A DNA stretch of 64,000 nucleotides, taken from NCBI GenBank assembly GCA_902756345.1, contig CACVQR010000004.1:310001-374000 (forward strand), given 5' to 3'. The notes below the pieces were generated by a model. That model saw nothing but the letters and a program-made list of their open reading frames with translations, did no database searches and had not been told where the DNA came from. Positions 8,919 to 18,956 of the stretch are shown here, piece by piece; position 1 is the first letter of the stretch; the number at the start of each line of letters is the position of its first letter. The DNA is from Fibrobacter succinogenes. GTDB taxonomy: Bacteria; Fibrobacterota; Fibrobacteria; Fibrobacterales; Fibrobacteraceae. The position numbers and the translations under genes were made by a program.

Positions 8919-9232
8919 TCCGTCACATTGTTTTTTGGAAATTGAAGAGCGAAGCCGAAGGTGCTTCTGCAAAAGAAAACGGCCAGAAGATGGTCGACGC
9001 ATTCCACGCCTTGGCAGGCAAGATTCCAGGACTCTTGAGCATTGAATCGGGTTTGAACTTTAACAAGGCCGAACTGGGTAACGGGGACGTGGAATACGAT
9101 ATCGCACTCGACACGACATTCCATACAAAGGCGGCCCTCGACATTTACCAGAACCATCCGGAACATTTGGCAATCGTTTCCTTTGTCAAGAAGGTCGTAA
9201 CCGAACGTCGCGCAGTCGATTTTGAATTTTAA
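8915..9232 (+). CDS. Dabb (stress-responsive A/B barrel) domain protein
   Basis: At 105 residues this is a single Dabb domain: MIRHIVFWKLK at the start, then YDIALDTTFHTKAALDIYQNHPEHLAIVSFVKK, matching the dimeric alpha/beta-barrel family. Its biochemical role is generally unknown. It starts in an ATGA overlap with the glycosyltransferase stop. Confidence 0.85.
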   Translation: MIRHIVFWKLKSEAEGASAKENGQKMVDAFHALAGKIPGLLSIESGLNFNKAELGNGDVEYDIALDTTFHTKAALDIYQNHPEHLAIVSFVKKVVTERRAVDFEF

Positions 9233-9305
9233 CGAAGTGCAACAAAAAGCGTATTTTATTTTTTACGGCACTCCAACTGAAAATTCTTTTGCTAAATTAT
9301 TAGAT

Positions 9306-9800
9306 ATGGTTCAATACAGTCAAACTTCATGGCAGGAATATACTCTGGCGAATTTGCTGGAGACCATGCGCTATGCGCCCATGAACGTGACTATCGGAAA
9401 AGTTCCCGTTATTCATTACACTCTGCCCCAGGCTATCGAAGCTGGCGAAATCGTCCGTTACACAGTGATGGTCGGTTTCCACAAAATCAGCTGGACCGGT
9501 CGCATCAGCGCTATCAATAACGGGAAAATCATGGTCCGCCTCGACAAGGGGCCGTTCCGCGGTTTTAACGCGAGCCACATGTTTACTGACGAAGGCAACT
9601 TGACCGCCTGCTACGACGAATTCTCGTTCCAGGGTTTCAACGAATTTCCGGAAGAAACCTTCGCCAAAGTAATGGACAGCGCTTCGATTGTATATGCGAT
9701 TGCTAGCCGCAAGGACACCCGCGATGCCCTCGCCGCTATCGAAAGCAAGAAACAGACCCAAGGGTTCAACGCCATCGACCAGTCCGCTACCGCCGGATAA
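9306..9800 (+). CDS. SRPBCC-like small protein
   Basis: This 164-residue protein has no signal peptide. The stretch MVRLDKGPFRGFNASHMFTD resembles the GPFxxWxHxHxF strand of ligand-binding SRPBCC/START-like proteins, so a hydrophobic-ligand pocket is possible. I use the ATG at 9306. Longer in-frame readings start with TTG inside the previous gene. A TAAATT box ends exactly 7 bp before the ATG and no Shine-Dalgarno is seen, which suggests a leaderless message. UbiD follows 12 bp later. Confidence 0.55.
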   Translation: MVQYSQTSWQEYTLANLLETMRYAPMNVTIGKVPVIHYTLPQAIEAGEIVRYTVMVGFHKISWTGRISAINNGKIMVRLDKGPFRGFNASHMFTDEGNLTACYDEFSFQGFNEFPEETFAKVMDSASIVYAIASRKDTRDALAAIESKKQTQGFNAIDQSATAG

Positions 9801-9812
9801 AACGGGATTTCC

Positions 9813-11672
9813 ATGTACAAAAACTTGGAACAGGCACTGCTGGATCTTGAACGAGCAGGCATGCTCAAACGCATTCAGCGTGAAGTGGATCCGTACCTGG
9901 AAATGCCCGAAATCGCGCGCCAAGCTTTTGAAAACAATGGCCCAGCCATTCTATTCGAACATGTCAAGGGAAGCCCCTTTAGGGCAGTCTGCAATATCTT
10001 CGGCACTCAAGAGCGGCTTGATTTTTTATTCCGCGACACCCTGAAAGGGACGCAGACCGCCGTAGTTTTCAAGTCGAATCCGGTAGAGTTCTTTAAGCAC
10101 GCCTCGCCTGCCAAGCTTTTGAGGGCCGCCCGCACCGGCCTGCATTCGCTCCCGAAAAAGAGCGGAAGCATTCGCGATTTTAAGGAATGCAAACTTTCGG
10201 ACCTGCCGCAAATTGTCTGCTGGCCTAATGACGGAGGCGCATTCCTGACTCTCCCGCAGGTGGCCTCGCGCCCCGCCGAGAACGCCTCGGTCATGACGAC
10301 AAACGTGGGCATGTACCGCGTGCAGATTTCAGGCAATGAATACGCCCAAGACGAATGCGGGCTGCATTACCAAATCAAGCGAGACATCGCTAGACACCAC
10401 CAGAAGGCCATTGAAGAAGGCCGCCCCCTCAAGGTGAGCATCTTTATCGGCGGTACGCCCGCGCAAACGGTCGCTGCCGTCATGCCCATGCCCGAGAACC
10501 TGAGCGAGCTCCTGTTTGCAGGCATGCTGGGCGGGCGCAGATTCCGGTATTTTGAACACGACGGTTACCTGGTTTCGAGCGACGCGGACTTTTGCATTCT
10601 GGGCGAGCTCCAGCCGGATTTGAAGCCCGAAGGCCCCTTCGGCGACCACATCGGCTACTATTCCGACAGGCATCCGTTCCCGTTCCTGAAAGTCAAGAAG
10701 GTCTTGTGCAAGAAGAACGCCATCTACCCCTTTACCGTCGTAGGGCGCCCGCCGCAAGAAGACACCCTGTTCGGAAGCTTTATTCACCAGATTACAAGGC
10801 CCATGGTTCCGGCATCGATTCCGGGACTTGTGGCACTCCATGCCGTTGACGACGCCGGAGTGCACCCGCTTTGCCTGGCGCTTGCCCACGAACGCTTTAG
10901 GCCTTACGCCAAGCCCGAAGACCGCGAACCTCTTGAACTTTTGAAAACAGCAAACGCGATTCTCGGGTTCAATCAGGCGAGCCTGACCAAGTACCTTTTG
11001 ATTGCCGCTGCCGAAGACGAAGAGACTGGCCGTAAAATTGACGTCAACGATGTGGCCGGATTCTTCGGCCACGTGCTGGAGCGAATCGACTTTAGCCGCG
11101 ACTTGCATTTTGAAACGAGCACGAGCATCGATACGCTCGACTATACGGGAAGCAAGCTGAATCACGGATCCAAGCTGACGCTTGCCGCCGCAGGCCTAAA
11201 GAAGCGCGAACTGCGTAACTCTCCCGAAGACTTGCAATCGCTCAAGATTCCGGGAATTACCGCAGCCAAAATCCCGATGCCAGGCGTGATTGTTTTGCAA
11301 GGTCCCGCTTATGAAAGCAGCGAGCGCGACGCCTTTATGGCCCAAATCGAAGAATCGCTTGTCCGCTGGGAATTCCGCGAGAATTATCCCTGGATTTCGA
11401 TTGTCGATTCGGCGCCGATTCTTGACGGCTCGCTTGACATGAGCAACATTCGCGATTTCTTGTGGACGACGTTTACCCGTTCTGACCCGGCTAAGGACGT
11501 TTTCGGCTACCGCTCCCAAATTCGCGAAAAACACTGGGGTTGCGCAGCCCCGTTGATGGTGGATGCCCGTATCAAGCCTCACCATCAAAAAGCGCTTACC
11601 GTTCCCGAAGAAATTCGCAAACGCGCGCATCAAGTTTTAGAGGAAGAAAAAGTTTTTGGGGGTTTTAAATGA
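9813..11672 (+). CDS. UbiD family prenylated-FMN decarboxylase (menaquinone-type)
   Basis: This 619-residue protein has the full UbiD layout: an N-terminal region (AILFEHVKGSPFRAVCNIFGT), the prFMN/metal-binding middle (VSIFIGGTPAQTVAAVMPMPENLSELLFAGML, EGPFGDHIGYYSDRHPFPFLKVKKV) and the conserved tail WGCAAPLMVDARIKPHH. UbiD enzymes reversibly decarboxylate aromatic or unsaturated acids with prenylated FMN made by UbiX. In an anaerobe that needs menaquinone the likely role is a step of quinone biosynthesis. It is longer than E. coli UbiD (about 497 residues), as in the menaquinone-associated clade. The next gene overlaps by 4 bp. Confidence 0.85.
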   Translation: MYKNLEQALLDLERAGMLKRIQREVDPYLEMPEIARQAFENNGPAILFEHVKGSPFRAVCNIFGTQERLDFLFRDTLKGTQTAVVFKSNPVEFFKHASPAKLLRAARTGLHSLPKKSGSIRDFKECKLSDLPQIVCWPNDGGAFLTLPQVASRPAENASVMTTNVGMYRVQISGNEYAQDECGLHYQIKRDIARHHQKAIEEGRPLKVSIFIGGTPAQTVAAVMPMPENLSELLFAGMLGGRRFRYFEHDGYLVSSDADFCILGELQPDLKPEGPFGDHIGYYSDRHPFPFLKVKKVLCKKNAIYPFTVVGRPPQEDTLFGSFIHQITRPMVPASIPGLVALHAVDDAGVHPLCLALAHERFRPYAKPEDREPLELLKTANAILGFNQASLTKYLLIAAAEDEETGRKIDVNDVAGFFGHVLERIDFSRDLHFETSTSIDTLDYTGSKLNHGSKLTLAAAGLKKRELRNSPEDLQSLKIPGITAAKIPMPGVIVLQGPAYESSERDAFMAQIEESLVRWEFRENYPWISIVDSAPILDGSLDMSNIRDFLWTTFTRSDPAKDVFGYRSQIREKHWGCAAPLMVDARIKPHHQKALTVPEEIRKRAHQVLEEEKVFGGFK

Positions 11673-13303
11673 ATCGTTTGGGTTGGATAACCGTACTTTT
11701 TTTAAGTCTTGTTTCATTTGCCTATTCAGGCCATGTCTGCGGCACAGCCCAGATGATAGATTACCTTAAAAACAGGAACAAGGCAATCAAGCCGCTGCTT
11801 GCTCCCAAAACAAGCGCACTCACCGCAGGCACGGCGTGTACCGCCAGCAATCTGTACGATAGCGTCTATACCCGCACAACCAAACACTTCGAGATTTTCT
11901 ATACGCTCGAAGGTCCGCACAAGACAACCAAAGCCTACATCGACTCCCTGGAAAAGGCCCTTGAATACGCCTGGAACTTTCATGTAAACAAGTCGGGAAT
12001 GCGCACCCCCAAGGGTTATTTCGAAACCTATCACTATGAAAGGCCTACCCACGACGGCCTTTATCCGGTCGAAGTCATTGACTTGTCGACATTGCGCCAT
12101 TACCGCTCGTTTTTTAGCGAGCCCTGCTATTACTGTTTCGGCCTCACGATTCCGATGGATGGTGAAGAAACCGAATTGCTTATCGAGAACGATTTCAAGC
12201 ACGTCCCGAGCGGAGGCGCGATTATCGATTCCGTTACCTTTGGCGGCAAGACTTGCCCTTACTCCCGCGCTACCGAAGAATTCACGCATCCCATTTACAA
12301 TTACTCCTACGCCAAAAACTTTATGGCAGCCCTCCGCGTAACGGCTGTCCACGAACTTTATCACGCTATCCAGTTCCGCTATCTGACCACTTCCGTGAAT
12401 TTCTGGTTCGAGGCATCCGCTTCGGGCGTTGAAGAAATTGCCGCCCCCGACGTCGACGATTACTTTGAGCACCTTTCGTCTTTGGCCGAAAATACCGGAA
12501 AGCCCTACACCACTCTTTCGAAACCTTACGGCGCAGGAATCTTGTTCATGTACCTGCACAATCATGTGGGCCACGATGTGAACAGGCTTATTTGGGAAAA
12601 CTTCAATAAGGAACCCAACAAGAATTTCCAATACCAGTTGACACAAGTCGCCAAGAAAAAGAACCTCTCGGCAGATTCCCTGTTCCACGATTTCGCCACA
12701 AGGCTTGCGTTTACAGGAAAGAGAAGCGAGTTGGTTGACTCTTCGTTCTTGATTGCAAGCGACCAATCAAGATGGCCGGAATTCAAGGCAGAGGCGCAGT
12801 CCAAATCCTTTGATGCCCCCACGCTCGACTACATCGCCTACGATTACAAATCCAACGGATCACCCGATATGTCTAAATTCAAGGGCAGGGCCTCCGCTGT
12901 CGCCATCTATTCGGATTCTTACGCCATTCGTTTCTTGCCGACAACGAACAGCATTGATTCCGCCAAAACCGAATTTTTCGGCAAGGGCACACCCGATTCC
13001 ACCCTCTGGGTATTCAGTCGCTTTTACGAAGACGAGCCTGTTCCCACCGTATTCAAAGATTCCTCCATGCGCGCCTACCCCACCCCTTGGCGAGAGGGCC
13101 CGCTTTGCTTTACTCCGCTCCCGTACAACAAGGATTACATTGAAATCCGTAACCGTCGCGGCAACTTGATTACAAAAATCAAGTACAATTCCAGTACCCA
13201 TTGCATAGACGAACGTGAAGTCAAGTCGCTTCTTGTTCCGGGCGTCTACCGCTTTAGAATTGGCAATAGCGGCAAACTGAAAGACTTTATCGTTGTTTAT
13301 TAA
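11669..13303 (+). CDS. Secreted HExxH metalloprotease-like protein
   Basis: This 544-residue protein starts with a clear signal peptide (MNRLGWITVLFLSLVSFAYSG). Residues about 225-260 contain VTAVHELYHAIQFRYL followed by NFWFEASASGVEEIA. That is an HExxH zinc motif with a downstream Glu as in gluzincins, and resembles MXAN_6640-type putative metalloproteases. The C-terminus ends in a short beta-rich domain. It starts in an ATGA overlap with ubiD-like and ends 4 bp inside the convergent GH57 gene. The substrate is unknown. Confidence 0.65.
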   Translation: MNRLGWITVLFLSLVSFAYSGHVCGTAQMIDYLKNRNKAIKPLLAPKTSALTAGTACTASNLYDSVYTRTTKHFEIFYTLEGPHKTTKAYIDSLEKALEYAWNFHVNKSGMRTPKGYFETYHYERPTHDGLYPVEVIDLSTLRHYRSFFSEPCYYCFGLTIPMDGEETELLIENDFKHVPSGGAIIDSVTFGGKTCPYSRATEEFTHPIYNYSYAKNFMAALRVTAVHELYHAIQFRYLTTSVNFWFEASASGVEEIAAPDVDDYFEHLSSLAENTGKPYTTLSKPYGAGILFMYLHNHVGHDVNRLIWENFNKEPNKNFQYQLTQVAKKKNLSADSLFHDFATRLAFTGKRSELVDSSFLIASDQSRWPEFKAEAQSKSFDAPTLDYIAYDYKSNGSPDMSKFKGRASAVAIYSDSYAIRFLPTTNSIDSAKTEFFGKGTPDSTLWVFSRFYEDEPVPTVFKDSSMRAYPTPWREGPLCFTPLPYNKDYIEIRNRRGNLITKIKYNSSTHCIDEREVKSLLVPGVYRFRIGNSGKLKDFIVVY

Positions 13304-14898
13304 AGCCAGCTGAAGATATTGTTCGTTTCTTCGAGCTTTGGCAAAATGGAACCGGCTGCAGGCTTATCGGTATTACGCAAAATGGCCTTGCAGGCTTCCG
13401 CAAACAAATCATGACCATTTTTATAATGGTCGTCTAGACGGCGGCGGGCATACCCCTCTGCCGAATGGTTATGGATCATGAAAGCCCAGTCCGAAGCCTG
13501 GAACAACATGAGTTCTCGCTCCATTTGCTTGATATAGCGAGTGAGCAATTTCACGCGAGGAGTCCCCGCGCCCATCTTTTCGCGGATAGACATCAAATGG
13601 TCAATCATGGCGCGCATGCGGTAAGATTGCGGGTAATACTTATCCGTTTCGCCGTTAATCCAAACAGAGCCGAAACCGCCTTCGCCCCAGCTAGAGAAGG
13701 CCGGTTCATGGGCATCGGGGTCTGCAGAACTGGTCATCACCTGGTCTGCGCCCGCAAATTCAATCACCGACGATGACGCGGCGCGCATCAGCATTTCTTC
13801 GAGGAAGATCGGGCCTTCAAACCACCAATGTCCAAAGAGTTCGGCGTCATAAGGGCAAAGCATGGCGGCTTTATGGCCTTCCATGTTCACCAGTAATTCC
13901 GAAATGGTCGCTTCACGGTTCACCACGAAAAGTCGCGCATGGTCTTCGGCGAGTTTCATCGCGTTCCACGGGCGGTAAATTTCCTTATGTTCGCCACCGG
14001 TAATGCGGTTGTACTTGAAACCGGAATCAATGGGCGTATCGCCGGCAAAGAAGTATTCGCCCAAATAATCGCGCGGGCGGTTTTTCGAAATGTCGGTAAA
14101 GAATTCGCGGTACTCGGGGTGACCCGGATAACCTGTACGACGGCTCCAGACTTCCATGGAACTTTTCTGTTCGCGGCCCATGCAATAAAGCCCCTGCGTG
14201 GTACGCAGCGGCGTGAACACGCCGTACTTGGGCGTGGGCGAAGCAAGCAATACACCATGGGTTTCCAGGAAGAAGTAATGCAGGCCGAATTCGGCGAGGT
14301 ACTTGTCGAGTCCCGGAAAGTAGCCGCATTCCGGGAGCCACACGCCCATGGGCTTACGGCCGAAAGCACGCTCGAACGCCCGCACAGTCACATCCAGCTG
14401 CATGCGAATAGATGCCGGATCGCTCTGATATGCCGGCAAAAACGGGTGCGTGCCCACGCAAGTGAGCAAATTCAGTTTGCCCGCTTTTTCAAGCTCCAGG
14501 AATTCCGCCAGCAGATTGCGATGAATACGGTTTTCCCACAAATCAATCAGCGTATGCTGGCGAGACAGGTAAAAATGTGAAAGAGTTTCTAAGTCCGTCC
14601 CCGCATTGCGGGCCACTTCTTTTTCAATCAGCTTTAGCTGTTGTTTCAGGTGCTCCGAAAACTTATGAAGCAGGCTTTCGTCTGAAAGCATTTCGATAAG
14701 CGGGGGCGAAACACTCAAGTTAAGCGTCCCAGGCACGCCCTTTTCCAAGAGACGGCGCATGGCCTGCACCAAGGGCAGGTACGTTTCAGAAATAGCTTCG
14801 AAAAGCCAGTTCTCTTCGAAAAAGCGTTTATATTCCGGATGCCGCACAAAAGGTAAATGTGCGTGCATCAGGAAAATGATTTTTCCGGGAGCTCCCAT
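13300..14898 (-). CDS. GH57 family 1,4-alpha-glucan branching-type enzyme
   Basis: The 532 residues match GH57 with a C-terminal DUF1957: an N-terminal FLMHAHLPFVRHPEY, GVWLPECGYFPGLDKYLAEFGL (nucleophile Glu in WLPECGY) and CPYDAELFGHWWFEGPIFLEEML (acid/base Asp). This pattern is that of glycogen branching enzymes such as the Thermococcus and Thermotoga proteins. It fits an organism that stores much glycogen. It starts 9 bp after the DUF4912 gene stop and is the last gene of a four-gene minus-strand run. Confidence 0.85.
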   Translation of the reverse strand: MGAPGKIIFLMHAHLPFVRHPEYKRFFEENWLFEAISETYLPLVQAMRRLLEKGVPGTLNLSVSPPLIEMLSDESLLHKFSEHLKQQLKLIEKEVARNAGTDLETLSHFYLSRQHTLIDLWENRIHRNLLAEFLELEKAGKLNLLTCVGTHPFLPAYQSDPASIRMQLDVTVRAFERAFGRKPMGVWLPECGYFPGLDKYLAEFGLHYFFLETHGVLLASPTPKYGVFTPLRTTQGLYCMGREQKSSMEVWSRRTGYPGHPEYREFFTDISKNRPRDYLGEYFFAGDTPIDSGFKYNRITGGEHKEIYRPWNAMKLAEDHARLFVVNREATISELLVNMEGHKAAMLCPYDAELFGHWWFEGPIFLEEMLMRAASSSVIEFAGADQVMTSSADPDAHEPAFSSWGEGGFGSVWINGETDKYYPQSYRMRAMIDHLMSIREKMGAGTPRVKLLTRYIKQMERELMLFQASDWAFMIHNHSAEGYARRRLDDHYKNGHDLFAEACKAILRNTDKPAAGSILPKLEETNNIFSWL

Positions 14899-14907
14899 TA
14901 AAACGGA

Positions 14908-16086
14908 TTACTCCGTGCGCTTTACGACAATCGGAACGATCGTGGTCGGGAAATCGCCATCCTTGTCGGTCGCAAACACCGGAATGATCTTGGTAGAATC
15001 CGGCAGGTCTTCTTCAAAGCTGAAGGTGCCATCCGGATTCAGCGGGAACGGTTCGCCGCGCACCTGGAGGTGTGCATCCGGGCGAGTACCGCCGTAAACG
15101 ATCAAGCGGGTCTTGACCCAGAGGAAGAAATCCTTACCGTAGTTCACGGAATCCTTGGCGACTTCGATGTTGTTAGACTGAAGTGCTGCGCTGGAAAGTG
15201 CACCGGAGAACATGGATTCAGAAGAACTGCCGAAGTTTCCGCCCAGGCTATTGAGCCAGGATTCAGCCGTCTGGCTCGAGAATCCGGAACTCATGAAGTT
15301 GCCGAGCGTGTTGCCACCGAGAGAGGCCTTGGCGAAGGCATCGTCTGCGGCAGGAGCGGCAGCGGACTTGTCAAAAGTCATGACCGGAGCCGATTCCACG
15401 ATGGGCATGAAGTTCTTGCCGGACACGGCACCGAGAACGGCCACACAGGACTTGCCTGCGGTATTTTCGACATACCAGCTGCGGGCATTTGCGGGCACTT
15501 CGATGTCGCGGAACTTACGTTTCTTGCTACGCTGCACCGTGAGGTCATCGGCAATGTCGAACAGGCGAAGAACGATTTTTCCCTTACCATGCTTTGCTTC
15601 ATTAATTCTGTTTTCAGATACTTCCCAGAAGGCATGCATCCAGTTCGGGTCCTTCTGCATGAGTACCAGGTATTCGGCATCGAAAGACTGAGCGAGTTTG
15701 GCGACTTCCTTTTCAGAGGCATTGGCCTTGGTAGCGGTCTTTGACGCCACCTTTTTGACTGCAGTCTTAGCGGCCGTCTTTACAGCCGTTTTTACAGCGG
15801 CGACCTTCGTTGCCGCTGCCTTAACAGCAGTTGCTTTCGCTGCAGATGATTTAGCAGCCGTCGTTTTAGTTGCAGCTGTTTTGGCGGTAGAAGTCTTAGC
15901 GGTCGTCTTCTTGGCGGCAACCTTCTTGACTTCGTCGGAGAGTTTGGAAACCTTCGTTGCAGCAGCCTTCTTTACCTTGGCCACAGCTTTCACGGCCTTT
16001 TCTTCGGCGTCTTTCATCGCCTTGAGGGTCGTGGACTTTACAGTCTTAACCTTGGATTTTGTTTCAGTCTCTTTTTTTATAGCCAT
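14908..16086 (-). CDS. DUF4912 protein with a long Lys/Ala/Thr-rich, histone H1-like N-terminus
   Basis: Of 392 residues the first about 125 are almost only K, A, T, V and S (repeats like TAKTAATKTTAAKSS), like bacterial histone H1-like tails and presumably disordered and DNA- or polymer-binding. Then comes a DUF4912 domain (FDAEYLVLMQKDPNWMHAFWEVSENRI). The C-terminal part has a Gly/Ser-rich stretch and ends with a beta-rich segment including RGEPFPLNPDGTFSFEEDLPD. DUF4912 is often found next to GH57 or starch-related genes, as here. A strong GGAGG precedes the ATG. Function unknown. Confidence 0.75.
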   Translation of the reverse strand: MAIKKETETKSKVKTVKSTTLKAMKDAEEKAVKAVAKVKKAAATKVSKLSDEVKKVAAKKTTAKTSTAKTAATKTTAAKSSAAKATAVKAAATKVAAVKTAVKTAAKTAVKKVASKTATKANASEKEVAKLAQSFDAEYLVLMQKDPNWMHAFWEVSENRINEAKHGKGKIVLRLFDIADDLTVQRSKKRKFRDIEVPANARSWYVENTAGKSCVAVLGAVSGKNFMPIVESAPVMTFDKSAAAPAADDAFAKASLGGNTLGNFMSSGFSSQTAESWLNSLGGNFGSSSESMFSGALSSAALQSNNIEVAKDSVNYGKDFFLWVKTRLIVYGGTRPDAHLQVRGEPFPLNPDGTFSFEEDLPDSTKIIPVFATDKDGDFPTTIVPIVVKRTE

Positions 16087-16110
16087 ATTAGGCCTCCTTC
16101 ATTAAAAATC

Positions 16111-17352
16111 CTACCTGCGCTCCTGTCCCCAAGTCGCAATACCGGTCAAACCGATTCGCAGCCCGATGAACATTTCTTCCCATTCCGACTTGGCGTCGGA
16201 GAAGCGCTTGCCCCCCTGGAAAGCGACATCGATTGTAGTCCCCTTACGACCCAGCGGAAATCCGCCGCCAATCGAGCCGCCTACTTCAAAGACATCCTTG
16301 ATGTACCAGTTTCTGTACCAGGCACCTGCACGGTAGTTGATACGGTTCCAGTAAGATTCATAGAACAGCGGACTGCCGTCAAACTGGTAACCGAGCGAAA
16401 CCATAAAGTCCGTCTGGGTCTCTGTCACCTCGGGCATATTCCAACCGCCCGCAATATTTTCGATATCATCGTCCCACACGCGCCAAGTCAAGTCGACCAT
16501 GACATTGTGGCGTTTGGCCAAACGGTAGTTGATACCGGTCGCAAGCATGGCGGGCACATCGATTTCTCGCTTTGAACGGGTCGATTCCAGCGTATCCAAT
16601 TCGCTGAATCTAAAGTTATAGTCCAGCGTATTCAGCAAAGTGTAGCCCGTGGTAAACGAGAAGAAATAAGAGGCGTTTTTGCCACGGTACTGGACAGCAC
16701 CCGTGTAGTACGCCGGATGGTCCTTGATTTCCCAAGCGCCTTCGACATAGTCCGAAAGAATGTAGTCACCGGTCGCCCAGGAATCGCTCTTGTCGATGTT
16801 TTCATTATTGGCACCAAGAGTCAAGTTCCTGGAGTTATTGCCCATGACGACGTGAGCGGAAGCTCCCAACGAAAGCGAACGGAAGAACGGCAAGCGTACA
16901 GCGTAAGTCGGAACGAGTTCATACACGCTGCCCTTGTATTCCAGCTTTGCATTCGCAAGGGTTTCCTTGTTCTTGTATTCGTCTTCAAAAGACGCTGCAT
17001 AATGCTGCCACAAAGAAAGCCCCATCGCGCCGAACGAGCCCATGGGGAACGAAAGGTTGAAAGACGGTATCGATAAACTGGAATGGGAATAATGAGAGCC
17101 TCCGTTACGGGCGCCATCAAGTTCCATCGAGAAGTTCAGGTTAAAGACCACCTTCGCATCAAAAGCCAAGCGAGCCGGGTTCACGACCGAAAGCCCTTCG
17201 GCATCACCCGTCTTGGCATTGCCGGCAAAGCCGCGGCCAGCAGCTGAAGCGGTTCCGCCCATGACGTTTTCTTCGCCAAGGGCATCCAAACCGATCATCG
17301 AAGAAAAAGCAAAACTCGAAAAAACACCTAGTGCAAGCAAAAACTTTTTCAT
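16111..17352 (-). CDS. Outer-membrane beta-barrel protein (hypothetical)
   Basis: This 413-residue protein starts with a signal peptide (MKKFLLALGVFSSFAFSS). The mature protein is rich in alternating aromatic/polar beta strands and ends in hydrophobic strands (MFIGLRIGLTGIATWGQERR). The early segment GGTASAAGRGFAGNAKTGDAEGLSVVNPARLAF resembles the plug-like start of FadL/PorV-type barrels. It overlaps the preceding lipoprotein gene by 4 bp, so the two are probably made together and may form one surface complex. Specific function unknown. Confidence 0.6.
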   Translation of the reverse strand: MKKFLLALGVFSSFAFSSMIGLDALGEENVMGGTASAAGRGFAGNAKTGDAEGLSVVNPARLAFDAKVVFNLNFSMELDGARNGGSHYSHSSLSIPSFNLSFPMGSFGAMGLSLWQHYAASFEDEYKNKETLANAKLEYKGSVYELVPTYAVRLPFFRSLSLGASAHVVMGNNSRNLTLGANNENIDKSDSWATGDYILSDYVEGAWEIKDHPAYYTGAVQYRGKNASYFFSFTTGYTLLNTLDYNFRFSELDTLESTRSKREIDVPAMLATGINYRLAKRHNVMVDLTWRVWDDDIENIAGGWNMPEVTETQTDFMVSLGYQFDGSPLFYESYWNRINYRAGAWYRNWYIKDVFEVGGSIGGGFPLGRKGTTIDVAFQGGKRFSDAKSEWEEMFIGLRIGLTGIATWGQERR

Positions 17353-18869
17353 TTTTCATCCTCCCGCTTGGAAGCAAGCCAGAGTTTGACGGTCATCGGA
17401 TTCTCCATTGCCGTCGAGAAATCGTAGCGGGCATAGTCAAAGTAACCGAAATACTTGTAAAGGGTATCATTCTTCGTCTTGTAAGTCGTATCACCCTTAG
17501 CGGACACCACCTTCGTCTTTTTGGTAATGATCGTGTCCCTGTAAACAGTCATCTTTTCTTGCAAGAACGGCCAGCCAATACGCATGCTGAACTTCAGGCT
17601 GCGACCATCGCTAGCCTTATTGAGGAAATCGCGGAAACCATACGACAGCTGAAGTGTCAAGGAATCGCCCTCATGGAACACCAGGTTCTGGTGGCCCTCG
17701 CTCAAGATTACCGCGGTATCGAGGCGGTACCTTTCCATACGGCGGTATCTGAGATCCGCGGTATCCAAATAACGCATGTCGGCACTATCGACATAAGAGC
17801 CCGCCACAATCTGGATCGGAAGGCCCAGTTCGTTGCTGCCCTTGGAGTCATCGCGGGCCATTGTAATTTGCGCATGGATTACCGTCTGGCGGACATCGTT
17901 ACTGTCGCCCTTGATGAACGGGAATTCATCGCCATAGAATTCGGACAAGGCCTCAAGGATAGGTTCGGACGGTATTTCCACCACCAGGGAATCGAAAACT
18001 CCACCGCCATGCAGAATCGCGCATTCCGGGCATTCCTCCTCGTTTTTCACGATATTTGCCATGCGGAACGGAGTCGGAGTCGGCTTCATGTAGGTCGTAG
18101 AATCGGAATAGAGCACCAAAGACGGCGGATAAGAAGTCGAAGCGTCACCATAGAAACGGTAGAGACGAGGTGCATTTGGAGCCGAAAGGCGCAACTGCAA
18201 ATGAGCGGAGCCCTTCACCTTCTTGAGTTCCTTCACCAGGGCAGAGGGAAGATCCAGACGGACAGCGGCCGTCGTGTCGTTTTTAACACGCTTCATGTTG
18301 ACCACGGTATCGGCCGAACCGTCGCTTTTCCATTCCTTCAGTTCCTTATACCAAGTCGAATCTGCAATCTTGGTAATCTTGTTGAAGTACGACTTGTAAG
18401 AATCCTTGTTGTTCGTTTCGAGTTTCCAGCTTACCGTCACTTCGAGTTCATCGTCAAACGGCAGGGAATCGCTAGGATACTGCTTTGCATTGTAGAACGG
18501 CTTAAGCCAAGAGAGAATGAGGAACGCACCCGCGGTATCGGACTTACTCATTTTCTTCATGAAACTCGTATCCGAATAGGCCAAATCAAAAACCAAGTCA
18601 TGCGTGAGGTTCGAAACATGACCAAGCACAGCATTCACATCGGCGGACTTGGGACGCATATCGAAATTCACCTCGACCGATGACGGCTTGATGTTATCAA
18701 TGCTCAAAGTCTGCACTTGATAGTTATTCGGAAGGCCTCGGTCAGAGAGCCAAGATTCCAAGCCATTATCGTCAGAATCAAACAAGCAGGACGTCAACGC
18801 CATAGAGCACAGCAACGTCACCACAATCAATTGTGTCGTTTTCAAATTATTAAACAATGTTTTCTTCAC
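17349..18869 (-). CDS. Large hypothetical lipoprotein
   Basis: This 506-residue protein has a signal sequence and lipobox (LLCSMALTSC near residue 28), so it is a lipoprotein. It starts at a GTG with GGAG 6 bp upstream. The mature part is beta-rich with no family I can name. Motifs such as DLVFDLAYSDTSF and LQLSYGFRDFLNKASDGRSLKFSMRI suggest beta-sandwich domains. It is first in the run with the outer-membrane barrel, DUF4912 and GH57 genes. Confidence 0.6.
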   Translation of the reverse strand: MKKTLFNNLKTTQLIVVTLLCSMALTSCLFDSDDNGLESWLSDRGLPNNYQVQTLSIDNIKPSSVEVNFDMRPKSADVNAVLGHVSNLTHDLVFDLAYSDTSFMKKMSKSDTAGAFLILSWLKPFYNAKQYPSDSLPFDDELEVTVSWKLETNNKDSYKSYFNKITKIADSTWYKELKEWKSDGSADTVVNMKRVKNDTTAAVRLDLPSALVKELKKVKGSAHLQLRLSAPNAPRLYRFYGDASTSYPPSLVLYSDSTTYMKPTPTPFRMANIVKNEEECPECAILHGGGVFDSLVVEIPSEPILEALSEFYGDEFPFIKGDSNDVRQTVIHAQITMARDDSKGSNELGLPIQIVAGSYVDSADMRYLDTADLRYRRMERYRLDTAVILSEGHQNLVFHEGDSLTLQLSYGFRDFLNKASDGRSLKFSMRIGWPFLQEKMTVYRDTIITKKTKVVSAKGDTTYKTKNDTLYKYFGYFDYARYDFSTAMENPMTVKLWLASKREDEK

Positions 18870-18956
18870 TCAGTACTCCGAGTCTAGTCAGTAATTCCGT
18901 GGAGAATATAGCAAATTAGATGTGAAAAGTTACCGATAACCAGCCATAAGTTTTAC

